This document shows, piece by piece, positions 1 to 9,256 of a stretch of 64,000 nt of DNA. How positions within the stretch are numbered: the first letter of the stretch is position 1; each line of letters starts with the position of its first letter. A program made the position numbers and the translations under genes. The stretch spans positions 124,001 to 188,000 of the forward strand of contig NZ_JAFBIL020000009.1 in NCBI RefSeq assembly GCF_016809835.1, in the 5' to 3' direction. The DNA is from Massilia soli (GTDB lineage: Bacteria; Pseudomonadota; Gammaproteobacteria; Burkholderiales; Burkholderiaceae_D). A model generated the notes under the pieces. It ran no database searches. It saw nothing but the letters and a program-made list of their open reading frames with translations, and was not told the origin of the DNA.

Positions 1-1474
1 TCAGCTGGTCACCAGCGCGCGGCACGTAGGCGATGCTGTAGCTGCCGTAGAGCGACAGCGCTTCCACCGGCTTGTAGATCAGGCCGACGCGCGGCGATAC
101 CGGGGAATCCTTCTGCTCCAGCTTGGCGCCAGTGCGGTTGTTGAGGAAGTCGACATCGAAGCGGTCGTAGCGCAGGCCGAGCACGGCGTGCCACTGCGGC
201 GTGAATTCGAGCTGGTCCTGGATGTAGGCCGACGCCACCTTGGCCACGCCATGGTTGTTGGCATCGGTTGCCGACGGGCGGAAGGCGATCGGTGCGCGGT
301 AGACCGGATCGGCAGCCGTCACGCTCAGGGCGGTGGTGCCGGCACTGTTGTAGCCGGTCAGGCGCAGGTTGTCGGTTTCCTGGCGGCCGAACTCGGCGCC
401 AACCAGCAGCTTGTGCTTGATGCCGCCGGCGTCCAGGGTGTAGGTAAGGTCGGTCTGGTTGAACAGGTTCTCGCGCTGGGTGGCGGTGCTGTATGCACCG
501 ATTGCTACGGTGCCCGCGGGCAGGACCGGACCGGACGCGAACACGTTCTGGTAGAACTTGTCGTAGTCAGCCGCACGGGTGCGGTTGCGCAGTGCTACGC
601 CGTTGCCGAAGTCATGATCGATCACGGCGGTAAACGCGTTGACCCTCGACCAGGTCGGGCTCAGTTCGGCATTGCCGAAGAAAGTCGACGCGTCGGTATC
701 GAACGGGCGGCCGTTTTGCGAAGGAATGCCGCGGTCCGCAACGCGCTCGTCCTGGAAATGCTCGTAGCCCAGCACCACGCTGGTGTTCTTGCCGGCGCGG
801 ATGGCCACGGTCGGGTTGATGCCCTTGCGTTCGACCTTGACGCCGTCACGGAAGCTGCCCGAATCCTCGACCATGGCATTGACCCGGAACGCCATGCTGT
901 CATTGATGGCCTGGCCGGTATCGATGGTGGCGCGGCGGTTATCCCACGAACCCAGCGTGAGCGAACCTTCGCGGATCGTGGTCCATTGCGGCTGCTTGGA
1001 GACGCGGTTGATGACGCCGCCCGAACCGCCGCGGCCGAAGATCATCGCGTTCGAACCGCGCAGCGCTTCGATGCTGTCGATGTTGTAGAAATCACGGAAG
1101 TACTGGACGTCGTCGCGGATGCCGTCGATGTAGAAATCGCTGGTCGAATTGTTGCCGCGGAAGATCACCGCATCGCGGTTGCCTTCGCCCTGCGACGGGA
1201 CCATGCCCGGCACGTAGCGCACCACATCGGTCATGCTCTGGATGGCCTGGTCGCGGATCAGGTCTTTGCTGATCACGGTGATTGCCTGTGGCGTATCGCG
1301 CAGCAGGGTATCGGTCTTCATCGCCGTCGCGGTCTCCACGACGTTATAGCCAGCTTCGCTGGTGCCGACGATCTTTACTTCTTGCAAGGTCTGTTCGGTC
1401 GACTGGGCAAAGGCGCTACTGCAAAAAACCGCCGCGATGGCGAGGGCGAGACGGGTAGGGCGGATGTGGGACAT
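1..1474 (-). CDS. TonB-dependent siderophore receptor (3' end outside window)
   Basis: Outer-membrane receptor importing a ferric siderophore with energy from TonB-ExbBD. The first 491 codons are visible; the rest runs off the left edge. A signal peptide covers about residues 1-23 (ending SSAFA). The plug domain follows, with PQAITVISKDLIRDQ, an FRGNNSTSDFYIDGIRDD stretch and RGSNAMIFGRGGSGGVINRV, typical of the TonB-siderophore (Fiu/FhuE-like) group. The start of the beta-barrel comes after it. The start at 1474 gives a proper signal peptide. A Fur-box-like palindrome lies about 17 bp upstream, so iron repression is likely. The receptor class is seen in the sequence; a catecholate ligand is only inferred from resemblance to Fiu. 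Confidence 0.93.
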   Translation of the reverse strand, partial: MSHIRPTRLALAIAAVFCSSAFAQSTEQTLQEVKIVGTSEAGYNVVETATAMKTDTLLRDTPQAITVISKDLIRDQAIQSMTDVVRYVPGMVPSQGEGNRDAVIFRGNNSTSDFYIDGIRDDVQYFRDFYNIDSIEALRGSNAMIFGRGGSGGVINRVSKQPQWTTIREGSLTLGSWDNRRATIDTGQAINDSMAFRVNAMVEDSGSFRDGVKVERKGINPTVAIRAGKNTSVVLGYEHFQDERVADRGIPSQNGRPFDTDASTFFGNAELSPTWSRVNAFTAVIDHDFGNGVALRNRTRAADYDKFYQNVFASGPVLPAGTVAIGAYSTATQRENLFNQTDLTYTLDAGGIKHKLLVGAEFGRQETDNLRLTGYNSAGTTALSVTAADPVYRAPIAFRPSATDANNHGVAKVASAYIQDQLEFTPQWHAVLGLRYDRFDVDFLNNRTGAKLEQKDSPVSPRVGLIYKPVEALSLYGSYSIAYVPRAGDQL

Positions 1475-1490
1475 GTTTTGCTTGAATATG

Positions 1491-1510
1491 AATGAGAATA
1501 GTTCGCATTA
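1491..1510 (-). promoter_or_regulatory. Fur box upstream of the siderophore receptor
   Basis: AATGAGAATAGTTCGCATTA has AATGnGAA arms in inverted orientation, matching the AT-rich Fur operator pattern (NATWAT-like hexamers). It sits immediately upstream of the receptor start, where bound Fur-Fe2+ would block transcription. The palindrome is seen; the Fur assignment rests on family knowledge and the iron-receptor context. Confidence 0.75.
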
Positions 1511-1636
1511 TGATTTAACTTTGCGGAAATGGCAAATCGGCATGGCAAGCAAGGCTTACGTTCGCACGCGCACAGATGAATCGCGCCATCGGGTACAAGA
1601 TAGCGGCTTGTCCATGCCAACTTCGAAGGAGTGTTT

Positions 1637-2140
1637 ATGTACCCAACCAATTCCGCCCATAACGTCAAGGAGTTATCCGACAAAATCAGTTCGGTACGCT
1701 TCGCGATGTTTACGACAACCGACCAGCATGGCCATCTGGTCGCAGCGCCGATGACGAATCAGGAAATGGACAAGGCCGGCAACCTGTGGTTTTTCACGTC
1801 GATTAATACCGGCTTGTGGGAAGACATTGCCGTCACCCCGGAAGTCAACGTCAGCTTCGCCGAACCAAAGGACGGACTATATGTGTCGGTCAGCGGGCGC
1901 GCCGAGCGCGTGGTCGACCGTGCCAAGGTGCACGAATTGTGGAATCCGTTCGTCGCCGCATGGTTCCCCAACGGCCCTGACGACATTCATGTCGCGCTGG
2001 TGCGCGTGGTCCCGCACAGCGCCGAATACTGGGATACCGCGTCGAGCAAGATGGTCTCGCTGTTCGCCATGGCCAAGGCCGCCATCACCGGCGAGCCGCC
2101 GAAGATGGACGAAACCGAACACGGCAAGATCAACCTGTAA
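1637..2140 (+). CDS. Pyridoxamine 5'-phosphate oxidase-fold general stress protein
   Basis: A 167-residue cytosolic protein of the split-barrel flavin-binding (PPOX-like, COG3871) family, usually annotated as a general stress protein. The N-terminal part (residues about 10-100, with RFAMFTTTDQHGHLVAAPMT and NLWFFTSINTGLWEDIA) is the typical FMN/F420-binding barrel. The C-terminal WFPNGPDDIHVALVRVVP matches the COG3871 subgroup. ATG 1637 was chosen because AAGGAG (1626-1631) lies 5 nt upstream; a GTG at 1631 overlaps that ribosome site and is unlikely. The gene stands alone between the receptor and the convergent RTX gene. The substrate is unknown; a redox or stress role is inferred from the family. 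Confidence 0.88.
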   Translation: MYPTNSAHNVKELSDKISSVRFAMFTTTDQHGHLVAAPMTNQEMDKAGNLWFFTSINTGLWEDIAVTPEVNVSFAEPKDGLYVSVSGRAERVVDRAKVHELWNPFVAAWFPNGPDDIHVALVRVVPHSAEYWDTASSKMVSLFAMAKAAITGEPPKMDETEHGKINL

Positions 2141-2147
2141 GCCCGCG

Positions 2148-5100
2148 TCAGCCGAGGTAGGGCAGGTATTCGATGCCCTGGCTGATCACGCCGACCAGTG
2201 CGGCCTGGTTCTCGGTGCTCTCGCTGAAGAGTGCTAATACTTCGGCCCGCGTACCGCGGCCAGAATTGAGCACGTCAAGCCAGAACGCGGAGCCGCCCGC
2301 GTCGGGCTTGCGGTGCAACACGTTCTCGTAGAAGCGCGCCACCAGGTCTTCATTCGATGGGGCGGCACCGTACAGGCCGGCGAATTCCGGGGAATTCATG
2401 AAACCTGCCGCGATATCGGCAACGCTGTTTCCCTTGTCGAGCGCCGCCAGCCAGTAGCCAAGGCCGGCGATGTCCGGGGCCCGGTTAAACGCGGCCTGGT
2501 AGATGCGGTAGGCCTGGCCGCCGGCGCCCTCGATGTCGAGCGCGAAATGGCTTGCGCCGAAGATAGCCCGTTCGACGCCAAACAGCGTATCCTGCCCCTC
2601 GGCGCCGGTCAGATCCTTGATCGTGATGCCAAGTTCGCTGCGCTGAACCACGAAGTTGCCACGCTGTCCCACGAATGTCGCCGTGTCGATGCCGCTCCCT
2701 CCGTGAAGTCGGTCGTCGCCAGCCCCCCCAGACAACACGTCGTTGTCATTGCCGCCATCGAGATAATCGTCGCCGGCGCCACCGGAAATGCGGTCCTGTC
2801 CGCCCAGTCCCATCAAGGTATCGTTCGATAGCGTGCCGTTGATTACATCCGACGCGTCACCGCCCGATACCGGACCGGGGTTTGGCTGGGCTGGCGGCGC
2901 AGGAGGGGGCGGTGCCGGAGGTGCCGGTGGTGCTGGCACCGGCGCCGGCGGCCGGGGAGGGGCAGGTGGTGGCGCAGGGGGCACTGGGGCGGGCGGAACA
3001 GGCAGCATCGGCGCCAGGGTTCCGGTAAAGTTCTCTGCGCCGACCCATGCGGCAGGCATGCTGGGAAGCGTCGCCGCAGTCACGAACCCATGTGCAGAGC
3101 CGGCGCCATCCTGATCAAATTGCAGCTCCAGACCGGCGTCTGTCGGTATCAGGCGGATCAGGCCCACCTGAATAAATGGGTTCTCGCCATTGTAATTGGG
3201 AACTTTTGCGAACAGCTTGGTAAGGTCGAGCAGGTCGCCGTTGGGACCCGGCGTGAAATCCCAGAGAGCGAGCCCCGGCGCAGCCTGCGTGCTTTCCAGG
3301 CGGTAGGTATCCCGGCCCGCGCCACCGTAGACGGGGGCGTAAGAGAGTGGCGTTGCAGTGGCCGGGATGATGATCGTATCGTTTCCATCGCCACCGTAGA
3401 CCTCTACGCCATTCTCGGGGTCGGTGTTAGCAAGCGTAATCTCGTCATCGCCAGTTCCGCCGTCGAGCGTGCCACCACCGCTGGTGTAGTGAAGCCGGTC
3501 GTTGCCAGCGCCGCCATAAAGCCAGTTTGTGTCACTCGCGCCCGCCAGGGTATCGTCGCCATCGCCACCATACAGGTGGTCCTCGCCAGCGCCGCCCTCC
3601 AGCGTGTCATTGCCGCTCCCCCCGGTCAGCCAGTCATGGCCATCGTCACCGGACAAGAAGTCATCGCCAGCGCCGCCGTAGACGGTGTCGTCGCCACCGC
3701 CTGCGCGGATGCTGTCGCCAGCATCACCCGGCGTTTCATCACCACCGGTCAGGAAGTCACTGCCTTCGCCGCCACTGATGGTATCGGCGCCATCACCCCC
3801 GTGGATGCGATCGCGCTCAAGCGTGCCGATCAATGTGTCGTTGCCGGCCGTGCCAACCAGGTTGACCCCGATATCGCGCGATCCCGGATCGAATCCCCCG
3901 ACAAACTCTGCGGCAGTGAGTTCCGACAATGAGACGGAGTGCAGCACAATCGCCGGCACCGGCGCGTGCGTGGTGCCGGCGGCGCCATCCTGGTCGAAAT
4001 GGATCACCGAGTCAGCGCCAACTTGCGACGCCACGAACCAGCCGCCGCTGCCAAATGGATCGCCGGCAGCGTTTATCGGCAACAAGCTCGTCAGGTCGAT
4101 CTGGTCACCGGCATGGAAGTCCTGGATGACAACGGTCGCGCCGCTGAACGAGCTTCTGAATCCGAAGGTGTCGTTGCCACCACCGCCAACGATGCCGACC
4201 AGCGCCTGTGGCGCGATCTGGCCTTCAATGATGACAAGGTCGTCGTCCTCGCCCGCGTCAACGTTTACCGAATATGGCCATGCAGCGCCTGGCGCAAGCG
4301 CCGCCATCACCTTGATCACGTCGTTCCCGGCGCCGCCGATCAGTGTGTCGTGCCCACGTCCGCCGCTGATCACATCGTTGCCGTCGCCCCCGTCAGCCTT
4401 GCCTTGTTCAGTGCCTTCAAGTTGCAGTATGTCGTCGCCTTTGCCCCCAAGCAGGGTGCTGCCGGCGCCCCGGTCGAGCAGGAAATCATCTCCCGCTCCG
4501 CCTTCGAGCAGATTCCGGCCCGTACCGCCATCAATCCGGTCATCGCCGTCGCCACCGCGTACAGTGTCGTCGCCCTCGCCGCCGAACAGGCTGTCGCCGA
4601 CGCCTGTCTCGTCGCCGCCCTCGATCAGGTCATTGCCCTGGTGGCCGAAAATGGTGTCGGAGCCACCCATGCCGTAAATGGCGTCATCGTTCGATGTGCC
4701 GTCGAGCATGTCGCCTGCTGCGCCACCGACAAGTATCCCGGGCGCCGAGCCCCTTGGATCATGGCCACCCACAATGTTTTGCCTGATGTCGTCAACGTGC
4801 ACGTCGCTCAGCCTGATCTGGGGCTTGAATGCGTGCATTGGGTTGATGCGCATTTCGAGCACGGCATCGGCGCCGTGCTGGACAAAGCGGAGGTTCCCTC
4901 CCGGCGAGAAGGGGTTGCTGCCGTTCCCCGTGCTCATCGACGACACATCGATCATGTCGCCGTTCACGCCCGCTGCGAAGTCTCCCACGACATAGTAGGC
5001 GTCATAGCCGGAATAAGACGACAGGACATAGGTATCCCTGCCGGCGCCACCGAGGACGGGGGCGAAACCTGTGCCGCCGAAAAAGGAAATATGAAACTTG

Positions 5101-6074
5101 TCGTCGCCATCTCCGCCCGTTATCGCGCCGGGTCCGACTGCCGGTGCTGCGGTGTTGTACACGAAAATTTCGTCATTGCCGGCGCCGCCGGTAACGGTGT
5201 CGCCTTTGATCGCCCATATCTTGTCGTTGCCCGCTCCGCCGTCGAGCCGGTTGCCGACACTCGGCGCCAAGGCTTGAAGCACATCGTCGCCGTCGCCGCC
5301 GCGCATGTCGCTGGCGCCATGCTCGTCACGCAAAAAATCGTCCCCGTCGCCGCCGTCGAGCAGATCATTGCCCGCGTCGCCGCGTAGCTCGTCGTTTCCG
5401 GTTCCGCCGAAGATCCGGTCGTCGCCACTGCCGCCAAACAGTGCGTCGCGCCCGGCGTTGCCATACAGGCTATCGTCGCCGTCACCGCCATAAAGCTTGT
5501 CGCCGGCGGCATCGTCCGGTTCGTCGCCACCCGACAGGTGATCATTCCCGCCGTAGCCGTACAGCGAATCGGCGCCACCGGTGCCGCCGTCGAGCGTATC
5601 GGCGAGATCGCTGCCATGCAGGACGTCGCGACCGCTGGTTCCGGTCAGGTCGACGCTGACGGCACTGCGCTCAACATCGAAGGACAGGCTGTAGAACTGG
5701 GGGGATAAATTGCCAGCCGCATCCTTGACGGTGCCTGCGGACAGCTCAATCCAGAACCGGCCGCCCAGCGGCAGGGCGCCCGGGAGTGTCCAGGTAAGCA
5801 TGGCGCCGGAAATGCTCACGGCAGGATCGTTGATGTCGACCTCGATCGAGGTAGCCGCGTTGTACATGTCGAACAGCCGGATCTTCCCAACCCCGGGGAA
5901 AACGGCTTCGGAGAACTCGAGGACCACGGTTCCCAGCAATGGCGATACCGGTCCGGATGTCGCCGGCGAGACGACCCGCAGCAGGGCCGGAGCGGTGGTA
6001 TCGGCACTTGCCCGCATCGCCGAGTTGGTATGAAGCGCGGCAGGAACCGCTGATTGACTGTCGGTGATGTTCAT
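2148..6074 (-). CDS. Large RTX calcium-binding-repeat protein with N-terminal Ig-like and C-terminal DUF4214 domains
   Basis: About 1,308 residues, probably exported by a type I system and acting outside the cell as an adhesin, matrix or S-layer-like protein. Order: an SbsA-type Ig-like (Big_5) domain at about 25-140 (TVVLEFSEAVFPGVGKIRLF, ending DAAGNL); four long blocks of GGxGxDxL calcium-binding nonapeptides separated by beta-rich spacers containing GGAGRDTY; a Pro/Ala linker near 1025-1065; a last short RTX block; and a DUF4214 domain at about 1180-1300 (AFNRAPDIAGLGYWL, FYENVLHRKPD). No cleavable signal peptide is seen, as expected for RTX export. ATG 6074 is preferred; an in-frame ATG at 6137 lacks any ribosome site. 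No T1SS genes are in the window. No lipase or protease signature is visible, so an enzymatic role is not claimed. Confidence 0.9.
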   Translation of the reverse strand: MNITDSQSAVPAALHTNSAMRASADTTAPALLRVVSPATSGPVSPLLGTVVLEFSEAVFPGVGKIRLFDMYNAATSIEVDINDPAVSISGAMLTWTLPGALPLGGRFWIELSAGTVKDAAGNLSPQFYSLSFDVERSAVSVDLTGTSGRDVLHGSDLADTLDGGTGGADSLYGYGGNDHLSGGDEPDDAAGDKLYGGDGDDSLYGNAGRDALFGGSGDDRIFGGTGNDELRGDAGNDLLDGGDGDDFLRDEHGASDMRGGDGDDVLQALAPSVGNRLDGGAGNDKIWAIKGDTVTGGAGNDEIFVYNTAAPAVGPGAITGGDGDDKFHISFFGGTGFAPVLGGAGRDTYVLSSYSGYDAYYVVGDFAAGVNGDMIDVSSMSTGNGSNPFSPGGNLRFVQHGADAVLEMRINPMHAFKPQIRLSDVHVDDIRQNIVGGHDPRGSAPGILVGGAAGDMLDGTSNDDAIYGMGGSDTIFGHQGNDLIEGGDETGVGDSLFGGEGDDTVRGGDGDDRIDGGTGRNLLEGGAGDDFLLDRGAGSTLLGGKGDDILQLEGTEQGKADGGDGNDVISGGRGHDTLIGGAGNDVIKVMAALAPGAAWPYSVNVDAGEDDDLVIIEGQIAPQALVGIVGGGGNDTFGFRSSFSGATVVIQDFHAGDQIDLTSLLPINAAGDPFGSGGWFVASQVGADSVIHFDQDGAAGTTHAPVPAIVLHSVSLSELTAAEFVGGFDPGSRDIGVNLVGTAGNDTLIGTLERDRIHGGDGADTISGGEGSDFLTGGDETPGDAGDSIRAGGGDDTVYGGAGDDFLSGDDGHDWLTGGSGNDTLEGGAGEDHLYGGDGDDTLAGASDTNWLYGGAGNDRLHYTSGGGTLDGGTGDDEITLANTDPENGVEVYGGDGNDTIIIPATATPLSYAPVYGGAGRDTYRLESTQAAPGLALWDFTPGPNGDLLDLTKLFAKVPNYNGENPFIQVGLIRLIPTDAGLELQFDQDGAGSAHGFVTAATLPSMPAAWVGAENFTGTLAPMLPVPPAPVPPAPPPAPPRPPAPVPAPPAPPAPPPPAPPAQPNPGPVSGGDASDVINGTLSNDTLMGLGGQDRISGGAGDDYLDGGNDNDVLSGGAGDDRLHGGSGIDTATFVGQRGNFVVQRSELGITIKDLTGAEGQDTLFGVERAIFGASHFALDIEGAGGQAYRIYQAAFNRAPDIAGLGYWLAALDKGNSVADIAAGFMNSPEFAGLYGAAPSNEDLVARFYENVLHRKPDAGGSAFWLDVLNSGRGTRAEVLALFSESTENQAALVGVISQGIEYLPYLG

Positions 6075-6281
6075 CGGTACGGCGCCTGCCTGTCGGAAAA
6101 CCGGAAGTATGTCCAAGTATTGCCTAAATGTCCACATGATTGTGGGTTATGCAACAGGCATGCCTTACACATTCCCGACACTCTGTCGACACAAGAGCAA
6201 TGGAATGGGCCAGCTGAACCCGCGAAAATAGCGCAGCAGCGGACTCAGCGGTTCGCAACCATCATCCAGACAGGAGCTGCC

Positions 6282-7481
6282 ATGATCCGGCGCCAGGCCT
6301 TTTTTTCCACAGCTATTTCGATCGCCATCCTCATGCTGGCGGGATGCGGTGGCGAGCCAATCTTCGTTGCCGCCCCGGTCACCCGCATCGACGTGCTGGC
6401 CAGCCACGCGCGCGGCATGGAGAACATCGTCTTCCATGACGGCAGCGCCTACATCGGCATGTCCAACTCCGCCACCGAGGGCACGGCGGTGGTGCGCACC
6501 GGCTTGCCGGTCTCAGTGGCGTCGCAATGGAATACTGTCGCGCTGGGCAACTGCCGCATCGGCCCGTTCGGCGGCAACGCGCCGCAGCGCGCGCCAGCCC
6601 TTCGTCCGCTCGGCGATACCTTGTGGCTGTTCCAGCCCTGGTACGACGATGCTGGCGCCGGTGCCGAACACGCGCTGTGCGCGCTGAACCAGGCCGGCAC
6701 CAGCTTCGTCGCGCAGGACCAGTCGCTGCGCGCCTGCTACGAGCAATATTGCTACACGCTGTGGATGGATGAGCTGAAGATGGTTGGCAGCCGCCTGTAC
6801 AGCAACGCCGGGGCAGGCCAGAACCTGTTCGTGTCCGATAACAAGGCGGCCAGCTGGCGCGTGCTGCTGGGCCAGTTCGATGCGATGACCTGCTACCACC
6901 AGGCGTTCCACGTCGTCGGCGACCGCCTGCTGGTGGGCGGCGAATGCCCGCTCGACATGGCCTACCTCCGCGCCTATCGATTAAGCGCGGACGGTTCGCG
7001 CCTCGCGTCGCAGACCGAACTGCCGGTCGCCGTACCCGCGCTCGAAAACCGCAACATCCAGTTCATCGATGCGATCGCCGGTACCCAGCGCGTGTTTGCC
7101 GGTGTCGAGGGCGGCCTGCTGCGCAGCGACGACGGCGGCACGACGTTCAAGTTCGTGATCCGCCACCCGGCCGAGGGCGGCACGATGTATCCGTACGTGC
7201 AAAAATTCCTGTCCCTGAAGAACAAGCCGAACGTGATTGTGGTGGGTGGGTTCGACAAGGCCAATGCGCGTGCCTACCTTGCGTGGTCGGCCGATGGCGG
7301 CGACAACTGGACCAACCTGTCGTCGCTGCTGCCGGGGTACAACCGCGCGCCGAACGATGCCAGCCTGTCGGGGCAGGTGACCTCGCTGGTGGAGGATCCG
7401 CAAGGGCGCGTCTTGCTGACCTTGAATGAGGATGAAACCGCCAAGGGCAAACTGATCCAGCTTACCCTCGGCAAACCGTAG
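6282..7481 (+). CDS. Secreted lipoprotein with BNR/Asp-box (sialidase-like propeller) repeats
   Basis: A 399-residue protein starting with a lipoprotein signal peptide (lipobox LAGC, lipidated Cys22), so it is likely anchored in the periplasm or outer membrane. The body looks like a beta-propeller of the exo-alpha-sialidase/BNR type. Two Asp-boxes are clear near the C-terminal half (RSDDGGTTFKF and WSADGGDNWTNL), and several internal repeats read like propeller blades. There is no convincing catalytic sialidase Arg triad, so enzymatic activity is not claimed. ATG 6282 is preceded by CAGGAG 5 nt upstream; longer in-frame starts would bury the signal peptide. The gene is divergent from the RTX gene and convergent with the copper operon. 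Confidence 0.72.
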   Translation: MIRRQAFFSTAISIAILMLAGCGGEPIFVAAPVTRIDVLASHARGMENIVFHDGSAYIGMSNSATEGTAVVRTGLPVSVASQWNTVALGNCRIGPFGGNAPQRAPALRPLGDTLWLFQPWYDDAGAGAEHALCALNQAGTSFVAQDQSLRACYEQYCYTLWMDELKMVGSRLYSNAGAGQNLFVSDNKAASWRVLLGQFDAMTCYHQAFHVVGDRLLVGGECPLDMAYLRAYRLSADGSRLASQTELPVAVPALENRNIQFIDAIAGTQRVFAGVEGGLLRSDDGGTTFKFVIRHPAEGGTMYPYVQKFLSLKNKPNVIVVGGFDKANARAYLAWSADGGDNWTNLSSLLPGYNRAPNDASLSGQVTSLVEDPQGRVLLTLNEDETAKGKLIQLTLGKP

Positions 7482-7484
7482 CGC

Positions 7485-7805
7485 TTACTTGGCGACGTCG
7501 AGCTGGGTGACGGTGATGGCGCCGTTGGCGCGCTCGGCGGCAAACTTGATCTTGTCGCCCGCTTTGACTTTGTCCAGCATCGCCGGATCCTTCACGCGGA
7601 ATACCATCGTCATGGCAGGCATGTCCAGATTAGCCAATGGGCCATGCTTGATGGTCATTTTGCCAGTGTCCTTGTCGACCTTCTTCACTTCGCCAGCGAC
7701 CAGGGCCACCGGTGCCGCCGCGCTCGCTGCCGGGGACTCGGCCAAGGCGGTAGCGGTCAAGGGAAGAGCGAGTGCTGCTGCAATCAGGAAAGCATTCAAT
7801 TTCAT
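7485..7805 (-). CDS. cusF: CusF-like periplasmic copper-binding chaperone
   Basis: A 106-residue periplasmic protein (signal peptide about 1-22, ending ATALA) with one CusF-type OB-fold domain. The metal-binding loop reads KHGPLANLDMPAMTMVF, with His54, Met65 and Met67 matching the Cu(I) ligands of CusF. The Trp next to the site in E. coli CusF is replaced by Met62, a common betaproteobacterial variant. It is the last gene of the minus-strand copper operon, 39 bp downstream of the multicopper oxidase gene. Expected role: carrying Cu(I) in the periplasm to the oxidase or the export channel. Confidence 0.85.
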   Translation of the reverse strand: MKLNAFLIAAALALPLTATALAESPAASAAAPVALVAGEVKKVDKDTGKMTIKHGPLANLDMPAMTMVFRVKDPAMLDKVKAGDKIKFAAERANGAITVTQLDVAK

Positions 7806-7844
7806 CTGTATTCCTCTACGTGTTCAATGTCTGGTTACAACGGC

Positions 7845-9239
7845 CTAGTGACCGCGATGGTTGACCGGCTTTACAACCTGCAACACTTTCTCGCCTGGTT
7901 TTGCCGCCATTGCCTGCTTGTCCGGCGCGCTGACAGGCTCCGGAATGGCTGTATTGCCATCTTTCCACTCGTAGGCAACGGTCCCGGCCGGGTGCTTGTA
8001 CCAGCCCGGGTCTTTGTAGTCGTCGCGCGCCAGACCTTTGCGCACCTTCATGACGGTGAACATGCCGCCCATGCCGATGCCGCCGAATGGCCCGGTGCCT
8101 GTCATCATCGGCAAGGTATTGTCCGGAAGCGGCATTTCCATGTCGGCCATGTCGGCCATGCCCTTGTCGCCCATGATCATGTAGTCCGGCACCAGCTTGT
8201 TGATCTTTTCGAGCACGTCGCGCTGCTCGACGCCGATCAGCGTCGGCACATCGTGACCCATGGCATTCATTGTGTGGTGCGACTTGTGGCAGTGGAACGC
8301 CCAGTCGCCCGGCGCATCGGCGACGAACTCGATCGCGCGCATCTGGCCAACCGCGATATCCGTGGTCACCTCGGGCCAGCGTGACGCCGGCGGCGTCCAG
8401 CCGCCATCGGTGCCGGTCACGGTGAATTCGTGGCCGTGCATGTGGATCGGGTGATTGGTCATGGTCAGGTTGCCGACCCGGATGCGGACCTTGTCGTTGA
8501 GGCCGATCACCATCGGGTCGATGCCCGGAAAAGCGCGGCTGTTGAAGGTCCACAAGTTAAAGTCGAGCATGGTGTTGACCTTGGGCGTAAAGCTGCCCGG
8601 GTCGATGTCGTAGGCGTTGAGCAGGAAGCAGAAATCGCGGTCGACCCGCTGGAATGCCGGATTTTTCGGGTGCGTGACCCAGAAGCCCATCATGCCCATC
8701 GCCATTTGCGTCATTTCATCGGCATGCGGGTGGTACATGAAGGTGCCTGGCCGGCGCGCCACGAATTCGTAGACGAAGGTTTTATCGACGGGGATGGCCG
8801 GCTGGTTCAGGCCGCTGACGCCATCCATGCCGTTCGGCAGCCGCTGGCCATGCCAGTGGATGCTGGTGTGCTCGGGCAACTTGTTGGTGACGAAGATGCG
8901 CACGCGGTCGCCCTCGACCACTTCGATGGTCGGGCCCGGGGACTGGCCGTTGTAGCCCCACAGGTTGGCCTTCATGCCCGGCGCGATTTCGCGCACGACC
9001 GGCTCGGCCACCAGGTGGAACTCCTTGACGCCGTCCTTCATGCGCCACGGCAGCGTCCAGCCGTTCAGCGTGACCACCGGGTTGTACGGGCGGCCATTGG
9101 GCGGCATCAGCGGCGCCTGGGTCGCCGCGCTGTCCATGACGACCGCCTCTGGCAGCGACGCCGCGCCAACCCGGCTGACCACGGCGGTGGTGACCGCGGC
9201 GGCGCCGGCGTTGCGGAAGAAATCCCTACGTGAAACCAT
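7845..9239 (-). CDS. Multicopper oxidase (periplasmic copper oxidase, CopA/CueO-like)
   Basis: A 464-residue periplasmic oxidase with a Tat-type N terminus (SRRDFF at 3-8 followed by a hydrophobic stretch). All four copper motifs are present: HWHG (128-131), HPHADE (170-175), HPIHMHGHEF (263-272) and HCHKSHHTMNAMGH (316-329), giving the type 1 and trinuclear sites. A Met-rich segment (MADMADMEMP and following) after the last motif resembles Cu(I)-binding Met-rich regions of CueO and CopA. The likely job is oxidising toxic periplasmic Cu(I) to Cu(II). It lies 17 bp downstream of the TolC-type gene. It is shorter than PcoA/CopA (about 600 residues) and has only two clear cupredoxin halves. Confidence 0.92.
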   Translation of the reverse strand: MVSRRDFFRNAGAAAVTTAVVSRVGAASLPEAVVMDSAATQAPLMPPNGRPYNPVVTLNGWTLPWRMKDGVKEFHLVAEPVVREIAPGMKANLWGYNGQSPGPTIEVVEGDRVRIFVTNKLPEHTSIHWHGQRLPNGMDGVSGLNQPAIPVDKTFVYEFVARRPGTFMYHPHADEMTQMAMGMMGFWVTHPKNPAFQRVDRDFCFLLNAYDIDPGSFTPKVNTMLDFNLWTFNSRAFPGIDPMVIGLNDKVRIRVGNLTMTNHPIHMHGHEFTVTGTDGGWTPPASRWPEVTTDIAVGQMRAIEFVADAPGDWAFHCHKSHHTMNAMGHDVPTLIGVEQRDVLEKINKLVPDYMIMGDKGMADMADMEMPLPDNTLPMMTGTGPFGGIGMGGMFTVMKVRKGLARDDYKDPGWYKHPAGTVAYEWKDGNTAIPEPVSAPDKQAMAAKPGEKVLQVVKPVNHRGH

Positions 9240-9256
9240 GATGAGTGTTCTCCAGC

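Noticed and set aside
3939-5387. Long plus-strand frame antisense to the RTX repeats
   Set aside because: The repeats of the real gene create an apparently repetitive antisense product; no ribosome site or domain.
2700-5640. Regular short DNA repeats that look like a CRISPR or satellite array
   Set aside because: They are degenerate codons for RTX GGxGxDxL nonapeptides in one open frame; no constant repeat/spacer lengths.
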